A stretch of DNA of 64,000 nucleotides, taken from positions 81,120-145,119 of the forward strand of contig CANMSN010000008.1 of NCBI GenBank assembly GCA_947500585.1. Reading direction: 5' to 3'. The position numbers were made by a program, and so were the translations under genes. A model generated the notes under the pieces. It had not been told where the DNA came from and did no database searches. It saw only the letters and a program-made list of their open reading frames with translations. Shown here one piece after another: positions 36,949 through 45,671 of the stretch. Origin of the DNA: an uncultured Flavobacteriaceae bacterium. GTDB lineage: Bacteria; Bacteroidota; Bacteroidia; Flavobacteriales; Flavobacteriaceae. Numbering within the stretch: position 1 is the first letter of the stretch; each line of letters begins with the position of its first letter.

Positions 36949-37902
36949 TTATTTGTTTACCCAATCAATAGGGTTTTTCAGAACCTTTAAAAGTTTTTCT
37001 TCATCACTTCCAGCTTCTGGGTGATGGTCATAAACCCACTGCACATGTGGTGGCAAACTCATTAAAATACTTTCTATACGTCCGTTGGTTTTTAGTCCGA
37101 AAAGCGTGCCTTTATCGTGTACTAAATTGAATTCTACATAACGTCCACGTCTAATTTCTTGCCAATTACGTTGCACTTCTGTGTATGGTAAATCTTTTCG
37201 TTTTTCAACTATGGGTACATATGCTTCTAAGAAACTATCTCCAACCTCAGTTACAAAGTTATACCAATTTTCCATGGTCATATCATCTGTTTCTTTACAA
37301 TAATCAAAAAACAAACCGCCTAAGCCTCTGCCTTCGTTTCTATGTGCATTATAAAAGTATTCATCACAGCGTTTTTTATAATTTGAATAGAACTCTGAAT
37401 TATGCTTATCGCATGCAGTTTTACAAGTTTGATGGAAGTGTTTTGCATCTTCTTCAAATAAATAGTAAGGTGTTAGGTCTTGCCCACCACCAAACCAACT
37501 ATCAATGATATCTCTTGGCTCATTTACCCTGAGCGGTGGTTGCTGAGCGGAGTCGAAGTGAGCTGAAGCGTACATTTCAAAATAACGCCAGTTCGCATGA
37601 ACTGTTGGTACCATCGGGTTTTTTGGATGCAAAACCAAACTTAATCCACAAGCAAAAAAATCAACATCATCAACTTTAAAATAGGCTTGCATCGATTTTG
37701 GTAATTTACCATGAACACCTGAAATATTAACACCACCTTTTTCAAAAACCTTTCCGTTTTCAATCACTCGCGTGCGTCCGCCGCCGCCTTCAGGTCGTTT
37801 CCAAATATCTTCTTGAAACTTCGCTTTTCCATCAATAGCTTCAAGTTTAGATGTGATGCTATCTTGTAGATTTTGTATGTATTGGTAGAATTTGTCTTTC
37901 AT
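36949..37902 (-). CDS. hemF: Oxygen-dependent coproporphyrinogen III oxidase (with in-frame insertion)
   Basis: Oxidative decarboxylation of coproporphyrinogen III to protoporphyrinogen IX using O2. From the internal Met at 37902 (MKDKFYQYIQ) the protein has 317 aa, close to the usual 300. Seen: RPEGGGGRTRV, GVNISGVHG, VHANWRYFEMY, SWFGGGQDLTPYY and the RRGRYVEFNLV region. About 18 extra residues (about 112-129, ASAHFDSAQQPPLRVNEP) are encoded by a family-C repeat and replace the short loop before the SWFGGG strand. The frame continues upstream without a stop into a RAYT coding region (to 38556), so hemF may be made alone, as a fusion, or both. Confidence 0.9.
   Translation of the reverse strand: MKDKFYQYIQNLQDSITSKLEAIDGKAKFQEDIWKRPEGGGGRTRVIENGKVFEKGGVNISGVHGKLPKSMQAYFKVDDVDFFACGLSLVLHPKNPMVPTVHANWRYFEMYASAHFDSAQQPPLRVNEPRDIIDSWFGGGQDLTPYYLFEEDAKHFHQTCKTACDKHNSEFYSNYKKRCDEYFYNAHRNEGRGLGGLFFDYCKETDDMTMENWYNFVTEVGDSFLEAYVPIVEKRKDLPYTEVQRNWQEIRRGRYVEFNLVHDKGTLFGLKTNGRIESILMSLPPHVQWVYDHHPEAGSDEEKLLKVLKNPIDWVNK
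37515..37564. repeat. Family-C repeat inserted inside hemF
   Basis: On the minus strand: CGCTTCAGCTCACTTCGACT, CCGCTCAGCAACCACCGCTC, AGGG. It aligns base for base with the intergenic copy at 35828-35874 with only a few substitutions. The copy has no stop in the hemF frame and adds about 18 codons. Confidence 0.85.
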
Positions 37903-38556
37903 TGAAATTTCGGATTCTAAACCTACAAGGTCTTTAAGACCTCGCAGGTTGATATCAGTTGTCTGTTGACCTGCGAGGTTTTTAAAACCTTGTAGGTCTG
38001 TACCTAAATGATTATTAGGTAACGCTAAATATTCATTATGAGCAAAAATAAAATTTTCTAAATCATCAAACTGTTGTAGGACATAAGATTTGTTAATAGT
38101 CAATTGGGGTTTTAAAGTATTGTTCACATAGAATTTGAATGATGAGAACTCAAAATTTTTATAGTCACTAGTAATTTTATGATGCTGCGAGTTAGTATGT
38201 ATATACAGAATCACATTTTTTAGATATACTTCTGTATCAATTTTTTTTCTTCGGAAGTGTTTTTCAAATAAACTTCCCGTTCTGTTTTGCTGTTTATTAA
38301 AAGCTTTTGCATAGGCATTGAACAGATTAGAAATAGACTGATTTGCTGCTTTGGCTTCTGATATTATCTCTAATAAAAAATGAAAATGATTATCCATTAA
38401 ACAATACCCCAAAATAGAGACTTTATCAGCTAAATGTTTATTAATTAGATTTAAAAAATAGATTTTATTATCATCATTTTTAAAAATAGTTTCACCATTT
38501 ACACCACGATTAAAAATGTGATAATAATTTCCTTTCTCTAATGCTTCAAGTTTCAT
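37903..38556 (-). CDS. REP-associated tyrosine transposase (RAYT), in frame with hemF
   Basis: The first 218 codons of the 535-codon frame 36949-38556. IS200-like Y1 (HUH) transposase domain: YYHIFNRGVNG near 11-21, the HUH motif HFH (57-59) after N56, candidate catalytic Tyr82 in NAYAKAFNK, then GSLFEKHFRRKKI (94-106) and LYIHTNSQHH. RAYTs process REP hairpins. Residues about 185-216 are encoded by two inverted REP-like palindromes, and the frame then passes directly into HemF with no stop. A native RAYT would probably end near residue 184. Another REP lies 17 bases upstream of its start. Confidence 0.82.
37921..37997. repeat. Inverted pair of REP-like palindromes (BIME-like)
   Basis: REP 1 at 37921-37949: ACCTACAAGGTC...GACCTCGCAGGT. 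REP 2 at 37969-37997: ACCTGCGAGGTT...AACCTTGTAGGT, the reverse complement type of REP 1. The 19-base spacer holds GATATCAGTTGTCTGTTG. The pair forms the reading-frame bridge between RAYT and hemF. Confidence 0.9.
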
Positions 38557-38572
38557 TTTATGTTTTTAGTTT

Positions 38573-38605
38573 AGACCTACAAGGTTTTGTAAACCTCGCA
38601 GGTCT
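38573..38605. repeat. REP-like palindrome upstream of the RAYT gene
   Basis: AGACCTACAAGGTTTT-GTAAACCTCGCAGGTCT. Same family as the bridge pair, between the GNAT gene stop (38613) and the RAYT start (38556). In minus-strand order it lies just ahead of the RAYT ATG. Confidence 0.88.
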
Positions 38606-38612
38606 TTCATAA

Positions 38613-39155
38613 TTACTCAATCTCTTTATACAATTCGTATAATTCCATGTTTTGTGGTTTTCCTCCTGGAGGTGTAAACTCATTCTGGAGTGTTTTTATC
38701 CAAGTAAAATTGTTCTTTTTAGCAACCTTAACACTACTCATATTACTTTTATGCGAAATGATTTGTAGCGTTTTTAAGCCCAATACTTCAAACGCATAGT
38801 CTGATAGTTTTTTTACAGCTTCTGTTATTAAGCCTTTGCCTTCAATACTATAATCGATAGCATAGGCAAATTCGCCTTGTTTTTTAGTCCAATCAATTTC
38901 TTTGATGTAAACCAAACCAACTAATTTATGGGATTCATTTTCTTTTAAAGTGAATAAAAACTCATCTTTAGCTTTAAACTGTTTAACTTTTTTAGCGACA
39001 AAGTTATTTGATAAATCTGGCGTTAAATTCTGCTCTAATGTTTTTGGGAAATAGGTTTTTAATCGGTCTTCATTGGCTACAGCAAAATTGCAGATGTTCC
39101 AACCGTCTTTTAGTTGAATAGGTGTAATATGGTATGAACCTAAACTAAGCTGCAT
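38613..39155 (-). CDS. GNAT family N-acetyltransferase (RimJ/RimL type)
   Basis: 180 aa with one GNAT fold of the ribosomal-protein acetyltransferase-like group: LVGLVYIKEIDW, an acetyl-CoA-binding SIEGKGLITEAVKKLSDYAF (about 105-125) and LKTLQIISHKSNMSSVKVAKKNNF (about 132-155). The target amine is unknown. It overlaps the start region of its upstream neighbour's stop by 11 bases, inside the heme gene run. Confidence 0.85.
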   Translation of the reverse strand: MQLSLGSYHITPIQLKDGWNICNFAVANEDRLKTYFPKTLEQNLTPDLSNNFVAKKVKQFKAKDEFLFTLKENESHKLVGLVYIKEIDWTKKQGEFAYAIDYSIEGKGLITEAVKKLSDYAFEVLGLKTLQIISHKSNMSSVKVAKKNNFTWIKTLQNEFTPPGGKPQNMELYELYKEIE

Positions 39156-39903
39156 TTATTGGGTTGTTTTTAAGTTGAATTGCTTCTACCGTTCTAGTTG
39201 AAGCTGCAGTAACCGATAACGGCAACACTAAAATGACACCAATTATTGGAATTAATAAAAATAGAATAAAAACAATACCATTACCGATAGCTAACCCACG
39301 GTGTTTACGCACAAATTGTAAGCTTTCTTTGTATTGATAATGGCGTTCTAAAGTATAATCCATATTACCAAAACCCGCATAATAGGCTTGTACCATAAAT
39401 AATAATATGGTGGAAAATATATTAACAACTGGAATGAATTTTAAGAGTAAAATAGGAATAGTAAGAAGCAATTCCATAATTAAATTTCTACCATTAATTC
39501 TTATACCACGCATAAGTTGTTGTATAAAGGTTGTGTTTCTATGTGAATGTGGGGGATTACCTGTAAAATGGGCTTCTATTTTCTCTGAAACAGGACTCAT
39601 AAATGGCGCTGATAATGCCATTATAATGTGTTTGAAAAGAATGATTCCAATAACTAAAATAATAAGTCCGCCGATGAAATTACTAATTGATGAGAACGTT
39701 TCTTTACCCCAATCCCAAATCCATATTTTTGAAATGAAAGCACCAATATTATCTGATAATGTGTAAGCTGAACCAAAAATAATGATAGCTGTAACAAAAC
39801 TAATTATCATAGGAATAGCAAAATATTTCCAAAGTTTTAATTTTGAAATTAAGCTGAAAGCACCTATGTATGCTTTAATTCCTGAAATGATATTTTTAAT
39901 CAT
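39145..39903 (-). CDS. EI24/CysZ-like membrane protein
   Basis: 252 aa with several membrane segments (about 25-50, 70-95, 140-175, 205-235) and the pattern of the EI24 / CysZ family, whose CysZ member admits sulfate. The substrate here is unknown. It sits between hemE and the GNAT gene, overlapping the latter by 11 bases. Co-transcription with heme genes is likely, but a link to heme is not evident. Confidence 0.75.
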   Translation of the reverse strand: MIKNIISGIKAYIGAFSLISKLKLWKYFAIPMIISFVTAIIIFGSAYTLSDNIGAFISKIWIWDWGKETFSSISNFIGGLIILVIGIILFKHIIMALSAPFMSPVSEKIEAHFTGNPPHSHRNTTFIQQLMRGIRINGRNLIMELLLTIPILLLKFIPVVNIFSTILLFMVQAYYAGFGNMDYTLERHYQYKESLQFVRKHRGLAIGNGIVFILFLLIPIIGVILVLPLSVTAASTRTVEAIQLKNNPINAA

Positions 39904-39910
39904 AGAAGCC

Positions 39911-40035
39911 TCTCCCCAGCCCTCTCCATGGGAGAGGGAGTTTGGGTCATTTTATTTTTTAAGTTTCGTTTCAAATTTAAAAGACGTTTTTTATAAAGCA
40001 ATTATTTGAGTACGAGTGTCTCCCCTTTGGGGAGA
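39911..40035. repeat. Two C/G-rich hairpins (family D)
   Basis: CCCTCTCC-ATG-GGAGAGGG (39920-39938) and TCTCCCC-TTT-GGGGAGA (40019-40035). These are the two G/C-rich hairpins in an otherwise A/T-rich gap between hemE and the EI24-like gene. They look like members of one short palindromic repeat family rather than terminators. Confidence 0.6.
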
Positions 40036-41067
40036 TTAAGAGGGGCTTTTATATTCCTTTACAGCATCAATAAATGCCTTGGCATTATCTAAACCAATGT
40101 TAGGTAAAATGCCGTGGCCGAGGTTTACGATGTATTTGTCTTTACCAAATTCGTTAATCATTTGCTGTACCATTTTCTTGATTTCTGCAGGTGGAGAAAA
40201 CAAGCGTGTTGGGTCGAAATTACCTTGTAACGTAATGTTTCCACCAGTTAAATAGCGAGCGTTTTGAGCAGAACATGTCCAATCAACACCAAGAGCTGAA
40301 GCACCAGACTTTGCCATTTCACCGAGTGCAAACCAACAGCCTTTTCCAAAAGCGATAACGGGCGCATCGTCTTTTAAAGCGTCAATGATTTGTTGAATAT
40401 ATTGCCATGAAAATTCTTGATAATCGACAGGCGAGAGCATGCCTCCCCAAGAATCGAATACCTGAACAGCGTTACACCCTGCTTTTACTTTTTCCTTTAA
40501 ATAAGCAATAGTAGTATCTGTAATTTTCTGTAATAATTGATGCGCTGCAATAGGGTTAGTAAAGCAAAACTCTTTGGTTTTATCAAAGTTTTTACTGCCT
40601 TGTCCTTGTACGCAATAGCATAAAATAGTCCATGGCGAACCAGCGAAACCTATTAACGGAATTTCGTCGTTTAGTTTTTCTTTAGTTGCTTTTATGGCTT
40701 CGTAAACATAACTAAGACTGTCTTTTACGTCTGGAACAATGACATTGTCAACATCTTTTTGAGAACGCACAGGATTTGGTAAATACGGCCCGAAATTGGG
40801 TTTCATTTGCACCTCGATATTCATGGCTTGAGGAATTACCAAAATATCGCAGAATAAAATTGCAGCATCCATTCCATATCTGCGAATAGGTTGTACAGTA
40901 ATTTCACTGGCTAATTCTGGTGTTTGGCAGCGCGTAAAGAAATCGTATTTAGCCTTAATTTCCATGAATTCAGGAAGGTAACGTCCTGCTTGACGCATCA
41001 TCCAGACAGGTGGACGGTTAACGGTTTCTCCTTTTAATGCTCTTAAAAATAAATCGTTTTTTAACAT
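40036..41067 (-). CDS. hemE: Uroporphyrinogen decarboxylase
   Basis: Removes four carboxyls from uroporphyrinogen III to give coproporphyrinogen III; cytoplasmic. 343 aa. The N-terminal signature [17 protein letters not shown] (about 18-34), [12 protein letters not shown] and the C-terminal GHGILPN are all present. The substrate of HemF is the product of this enzyme, and both genes are in the same minus-strand run. Confidence 0.97.
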   Translation of the reverse strand: MLKNDLFLRALKGETVNRPPVWMMRQAGRYLPEFMEIKAKYDFFTRCQTPELASEITVQPIRRYGMDAAILFCDILVIPQAMNIEVQMKPNFGPYLPNPVRSQKDVDNVIVPDVKDSLSYVYEAIKATKEKLNDEIPLIGFAGSPWTILCYCVQGQGSKNFDKTKEFCFTNPIAAHQLLQKITDTTIAYLKEKVKAGCNAVQVFDSWGGMLSPVDYQEFSWQYIQQIIDALKDDAPVIAFGKGCWFALGEMAKSGASALGVDWTCSAQNARYLTGGNITLQGNFDPTRLFSPPAEIKKMVQQMINEFGKDKYIVNLGHGILPNIGLDNAKAFIDAVKEYKSPS

Positions 41068-41127
41068 GGTAGTTAATAATTAGTTGTATTGAGGTTTCAG
41101 TTTAAATAAACTCTGTTTATGTAGAGC

Positions 41128-42579
41128 TTATTCATTGCTGTATGTTATAGGTGTTATTTTTTTCATTAATTGAACTTTAACGTTACGTCTTGTAAATGAC
41201 TTAATCGGATAGTAATTTTTATGTAAAATTTTAAGATTATAATCACTTAAATTATATACATTAGAGTAAAAAACAAGTTTTTCTTTTCCTGTAAATGCGA
41301 TAAAAGAGCGCATATCTCCATTTAAGTCAATATTATCTATTGAAGTAGAATTTGGAAAAAAAGATGCTGTTTCTGTAATAGGCAATTCGTTTTCATCCAT
41401 GTATTCAATACCTTTTTTACGTAGCTCCCAATAAGGTAAATGCGCTAAGGATGAATCCCAGCCCTGCGCAAAGGAATCAGGATAGACGATGAAATTCCCT
41501 AGTAGTAAACTAGTTAATAAACCTATATATAAAAATTTCTTCATTCTGTATTCTTTAATGAGTAAAAAGGATAATAATCCAAACGAAAGGTAAGAAGTTA
41601 TATAGTACCTATGTCCCATAGTATTTTTAATTAATAGACTGGTGAAATAAATTATAATTGTTGAAAAAGCAGCAATGATTAACAAATTATTATATTCTTT
41701 CCAATTTATTTGTTTCCTCTTGATATAAAAAGTTATAAGTATAAACAGCATTAAAATAATTCTCCCAAAATCAGTGAATTGATGCCCCAATACTAGCATA
41801 TTTCTTCCAAAGTTTAGTAAGAAATCTTGAATTGAAGAGAACTCCCATGCGTTACCCCATATTTCTAATGGATGTGAAATTATCCAACCTTTGTTAATAA
41901 TTCTCCAAATTAGATACAGGCAAGCAGGTATAGCTGCTATTGAATAAGTTAAAACTACACTTCTTGAAAAAAAAGCTATGATTTTTCGTTTTTTTATTAA
42001 TGTATGAATTAAAATATCAATAATGAAGATTCCTCCACACAACATCATACCTCTATATGTTACTATTCCTAAAAAAGAAAGGCCTATAATTTTTAGATAA
42101 ATACTGTTTCTTAATATTGCATTTAATGCCAGAAAAAAAAAGAATAGCTGTATTATTTCAGGATTTACTAAAACAAATTGAGACAATAATGTTGGGTCTG
42201 AAATGACTAATATAAACGCCCAGAGTTTTAGAGTTTTTTCTTTTATGAAAAAATCAATAAAATCGCATAATTGCCATAATAGCCCAAAAACAAAAGGGAA
42301 CATCATCCAATGTGAAGTAGATAATGATTTTCCAAATAGCGTCCAACCTATCGCCAATAAACTCGAGAGAAATGGAGGGTGTCCAGTGTCTGAATTAAGA
42401 GGGATAGAATTCCATTTAAAAATTCCATTTTGAAATAAGGAGATTCCCATTTCTGACCCGAAAAGCACATTATCCCAAAACATTCCAATTTTTAGGCTAA
42501 GTGATACAATGAAAAGACTAATTATAAATACAATTAGTCCTTTATAAATCCCTTTTAAGTTTTTATTTATAAATTTCAT
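41128..42579 (-). CDS. GT-C type glycosyltransferase-like membrane protein
   Basis: 483 aa with about 10-12 membrane segments. The first extracytoplasmic loop has FWDNVLFGSEM and NSDTGHPPFLSSLLA, the pattern of GT39/ArnT/PMT_2-like lipid-phosphosugar transferases that act on the periplasmic face. A soluble tail follows from about residue 385. Donor and acceptor unknown. It interrupts the heme gene order between hemE and hemCD and has A/T-rich gaps on both sides, so it looks like an insertion into the cluster. Confidence 0.7.
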   Translation of the reverse strand: MKFINKNLKGIYKGLIVFIISLFIVSLSLKIGMFWDNVLFGSEMGISLFQNGIFKWNSIPLNSDTGHPPFLSSLLAIGWTLFGKSLSTSHWMMFPFVFGLLWQLCDFIDFFIKEKTLKLWAFILVISDPTLLSQFVLVNPEIIQLFFFFLALNAILRNSIYLKIIGLSFLGIVTYRGMMLCGGIFIIDILIHTLIKKRKIIAFFSRSVVLTYSIAAIPACLYLIWRIINKGWIISHPLEIWGNAWEFSSIQDFLLNFGRNMLVLGHQFTDFGRIILMLFILITFYIKRKQINWKEYNNLLIIAAFSTIIIYFTSLLIKNTMGHRYYITSYLSFGLLSFLLIKEYRMKKFLYIGLLTSLLLGNFIVYPDSFAQGWDSSLAHLPYWELRKKGIEYMDENELPITETASFFPNSTSIDNIDLNGDMRSFIAFTGKEKLVFYSNVYNLSDYNLKILHKNYYPIKSFTRRNVKVQLMKKITPITYSNE

Positions 42580-42650
42580 AGTTAATCAAAGAAATTCATT
42601 GAATTTATTTAAAAGTGTAATAACATATAATCGAACAATATGAGTAACTC

Positions 42651-44225
42651 TTATATATAATATTCATTAACCAACTCAATCACACTTTCTACAGTCGGTA
42701 CTTTAGCAATTCTAACATCTTTAAAATGTTTTTTAGCTTCTTTTGCTGTAGTTTCTCCAATACAAAAAGCAATCACTTCACCTGTATTGCTTCGAACAAA
42801 ACTTTCAACGGTTGACGGACTGTAAAACATAGCACTTTCAACTGAATCATCTACTTTAAAGCCATCATATTTTGTTTGGTAGGCTTCTACTTCGTTTACT
42901 TTAATATTATTTTCTGTTAAAATAGTTGGTAACGCATCTAACCGGATATCGCTACAAAAATAAGTAACTTCAGTACCTTCCAAATATTCAACTAAATATT
43001 CTGCTAGCTTTTTAGCATTTTTTTCGGTGTGCTTTACTTTACCTATTTTATTTTCTACTAAACGTTTGGTTCTTCTACCAACACAATAGATGTTTTTAAA
43101 TTGCAATTCTATGGCTGAATAGTTTGTAGTTAATGATTCCACAGCGTTTTTACTGGTAATCACCACATTTTGTATTTCATTTTTTAAGAAGCGCGGATGT
43201 ATTCTGTTCAAACTTATTTTTATGAAATCTGAACTTTCAACAACTACCTTTTCATGAAACAATAAGCGTTGGTCTTCGGTAAAACTCTTGGTAGAAAACA
43301 CATTGGTCTTTCTATCTGAATGCTTAATCTTATCCATTAAACGTTTTCCGCCACGTTCAATTATAAAATCAGCACAAAATTGTCCCATATCATTGTGTTC
43401 TCCTAGTTTTTTAACTCGGGTAACATCAATCCTTTTTGTACCATCCGGACTTAATAAAACGCCTTTAAAGTTGATTTCCTCATCTTTAATATAAGCCAAA
43501 GCACCTATAGGCGCAGTACAACCACCTTCTAGTTTATTTAGAAACTCTCGCTCTATGGTTGTGCAAATTTCGGTTTCTTCATGGTTTAATTTGGCACAGG
43601 CTTCTTTTACAAAGTCATCTTCTTCCAAAGCGGTAATCATAATAGCACCTTGCGCTGGCGCAGGAATCATCCAATCTAAATTAATCGCTTCTTCTGGTCT
43701 TATGCCAATTCTACCAATACCCGCAGCAGCAAAAATTGCACCGTTCCATTCGTTATCTTGAAGTTTTTGCAAACGTGAATTTACATTACCACGTAAATCT
43801 GTAATAGTATGGGTCGGGAATCGGTTTAACCATTGTGCTCTTCGGCGCAAACTACCTGTTGCAATAACAGCTTCTTTAGCGCCTAAAAACTCTTCATTAT
43901 CTTTAAAAACAAGGGTGTCATTAACGTTTCCACGTTTTAAAACAGCCGCTTGAATAATACCTTTTGGCAAAACGGTTGGTACATCTTTTAAAGAGTGTAC
44001 CGCGATATCGATATCATGATTTAACATCGCGATATCTAAAGTTCGGGTAAAAATACCAGTAATGCCTAATTCGTAAAGCGGTTTGTCTAACACTAAATCG
44101 CCTGTAGATTTTACAGGTACAAGTTCGGTTTTATGACCCGCTTCTTCAAGTAATTTTTTTACTATGTTGGCTTGCCATAGTGCTAATTCACTATCGCGTG
44201 TACCAATTCTTATGGTTTTAGACAT
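42651..44225 (-). CDS. hemCD: Fused porphobilinogen deaminase / uroporphyrinogen-III synthase
   Basis: 524 aa. The HemC part (about 1-300) makes hydroxymethylbilane: IGTRDSELALWQA, SLKDVP (Asp81), TGSLRRRAQ, and GGCTAP with Cys236 holding the dipyrromethane cofactor. The HemD part (about 310-524) closes the ring to uroporphyrinogen III: VVITSKNAVESL, YFCSDIRLDALPTIL, YSPSTVESF, CIGETTAKEA. Fusion lets the unstable intermediate pass directly to the second enzyme (inference). Its start overlaps the hemA end by 8 bases. Confidence 0.96.
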   Translation of the reverse strand: MSKTIRIGTRDSELALWQANIVKKLLEEAGHKTELVPVKSTGDLVLDKPLYELGITGIFTRTLDIAMLNHDIDIAVHSLKDVPTVLPKGIIQAAVLKRGNVNDTLVFKDNEEFLGAKEAVIATGSLRRRAQWLNRFPTHTITDLRGNVNSRLQKLQDNEWNGAIFAAAGIGRIGIRPEEAINLDWMIPAPAQGAIMITALEEDDFVKEACAKLNHEETEICTTIEREFLNKLEGGCTAPIGALAYIKDEEINFKGVLLSPDGTKRIDVTRVKKLGEHNDMGQFCADFIIERGGKRLMDKIKHSDRKTNVFSTKSFTEDQRLLFHEKVVVESSDFIKISLNRIHPRFLKNEIQNVVITSKNAVESLTTNYSAIELQFKNIYCVGRRTKRLVENKIGKVKHTEKNAKKLAEYLVEYLEGTEVTYFCSDIRLDALPTILTENNIKVNEVEAYQTKYDGFKVDDSVESAMFYSPSTVESFVRSNTGEVIAFCIGETTAKEAKKHFKDVRIAKVPTVESVIELVNEYYI

Positions 44226-45483
44226 TGATTTTTTTAGGTTCTTCTAACTGGAATACTTTTTTAATAAGTTCCAAACTATCATCTGTAGATACATCATCAT
44301 CTTTTAAATGATGTGCAAAATGATTGGTGATTTTTTGAATGATTTTACTACTGATTATTTCCGCCTGTTCTTCATTAAAATCAGATAGCTTTTTACGTTG
44401 TGTATCTAATTCAGCCGATGCGAAATCAGATAGTTTATGTTTTAAAGCTTTTATGGTTGGTGCAAACTTTCTGGTTTCTAACCAGCTGTTAAACTCTGCT
44501 TTTATTTCTTCTATAATCGCTTCCGCGGTAGGAATATGAGCTTTACGCGCTTCTAAAGTTTCATCTGTAATTTGTGATAAATGATCTAGATGAACAAGTG
44601 ACACATTATCCAATTCCTGAACATTTTCATTCACGTTCTTAGGAATAGATAAATCTAAAATTAAAAGTGGTTTTTTGGTCTGTATAATATGTTTATCAAT
44701 AGTAGGGCGTTGTGCACCAGTAGCAACGATTAGAATATCCGACTCGCTTACTTCTTCTTGTAAATTCGCATAATCTTTAACTATCAAATTAAATTTTCCA
44801 GCAATTTGTTCCGCTTTATCTTTAGTTCTATTAATTAAAGTAATGTGCTCATTTTTGGTGTGTTTTACTAAATTTTCACAAGTATTTCTACCAATTTTTC
44901 CTGTTCCAAATAATAAAATATTCTTATTTGTAATATCTTCAATATTTTTAAAAATATACTGAACAGATGCGAAAGATACTGACGTTGCACCCGAAGAAAT
45001 ATCGGTTTCTGTTTTAATACGTTTGCTTGCTTGAATAACAGCATTTACTAAACGCTCTGTAAAATGATTTAACAAACCGTGTTTTCTAGATAGTTTAGTG
45101 CTTCTTTTTAATTGGCTAATAATTTCAAAGTCTCCAAGAATTTGGCTATCTAAACCAGAACCTACACGAAACATATGCGAAATAGCGTCTTTATTTTTAT
45201 AAACGTAAGCTACATTTTGAAACTCTTCAACGGTACCTCTGGTATTATCACAAAGTAATTGTATAAGTTGAAAAGGGTGTTGAGCAAAACCATAGATTTC
45301 GGTTCGGTTACAAGTTGAAGTAACTACCAAACTTTCAATATCATTTTCCTTGGCTTGATTAAGCAATGCTAATTTAGAATCTTCGTCTAAACTAAAACGT
45401 CCTCTTATGTCTGCATCGGCTTTTTTGTAACTTAAACCAATGGCATAAAAGTATTTACTACGTGAAATGTTGTACTTCTGCAT
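44218..45483 (-). CDS. hemA: Glutamyl-tRNA reductase
   Basis: First committed step of C5 heme synthesis: reduces glutamyl-tRNA to glutamate-1-semialdehyde with NADPH. The start at 45483 (MQKYNISRSK) gives 421 aa; the frame runs 20 codons further, but those residues are hydrophobic and unlike the family. The catalytic cysteine is in TSTCNRTEIYG (Cys58), with SGLDSQILGDFEI-type and GTGKIGRNT NADPH motifs following. Head of the minus-strand heme operon, divergent from an AraC regulator. Confidence 0.96.
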   Translation of the reverse strand: MQKYNISRSKYFYAIGLSYKKADADIRGRFSLDEDSKLALLNQAKENDIESLVVTSTCNRTEIYGFAQHPFQLIQLLCDNTRGTVEEFQNVAYVYKNKDAISHMFRVGSGLDSQILGDFEIISQLKRSTKLSRKHGLLNHFTERLVNAVIQASKRIKTETDISSGATSVSFASVQYIFKNIEDITNKNILLFGTGKIGRNTCENLVKHTKNEHITLINRTKDKAEQIAGKFNLIVKDYANLQEEVSESDILIVATGAQRPTIDKHIIQTKKPLLILDLSIPKNVNENVQELDNVSLVHLDHLSQITDETLEARKAHIPTAEAIIEEIKAEFNSWLETRKFAPTIKALKHKLSDFASAELDTQRKKLSDFNEEQAEIISSKIIQKITNHFAHHLKDDDVSTDDSLELIKKVFQLEEPKKINV

Positions 45484-45606
45484 GCTATACCTGAAAATGT
45501 GAAACAAAAATATATGGATGTCCACTAAAAAAGTAACGCTCAAAGAACTTTTAGTATCGTTTGTGGTTTTTTAGGCTTGTTTTTTCTCATTTCATGATAA
45601 ATGTCA

Positions 45607-45614
45607 TATTTTTG
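45607..45614 (+). promoter_or_regulatory. Possible -7 box of the AraC gene
   Basis: TATTTTTG matches TANNTTTG, 57 bases before the AraC start, in the 188-base divergent region with hemA. No well-spaced -33 box was found. Confidence 0.3.
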
Positions 45615-45671
45615 CAGTGTATTAGGCAGGTTTTAGCTTTATAGTTTAGAACCAATCTAAATAAAAGCTAT

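Noticed and set aside
36912-38605. CRISPR-like array of short repeats
   Set aside because: The repeats are inverted as well as direct, have unequal spacing with genes between them, and no cas gene is present. They fit REP/BIME elements.
39911-40035. Terminators between hemE and the EI24-like gene
   Set aside because: The two G/C-rich hairpins have no adjacent T-run, and the genes around them seem to belong to one operon.
45484-45543. N-terminal extension of hemA by 20 codons
   Set aside because: The extra residues are hydrophobic and unlike glutamyl-tRNA reductases; the Met at 45483 matches the normal family start.
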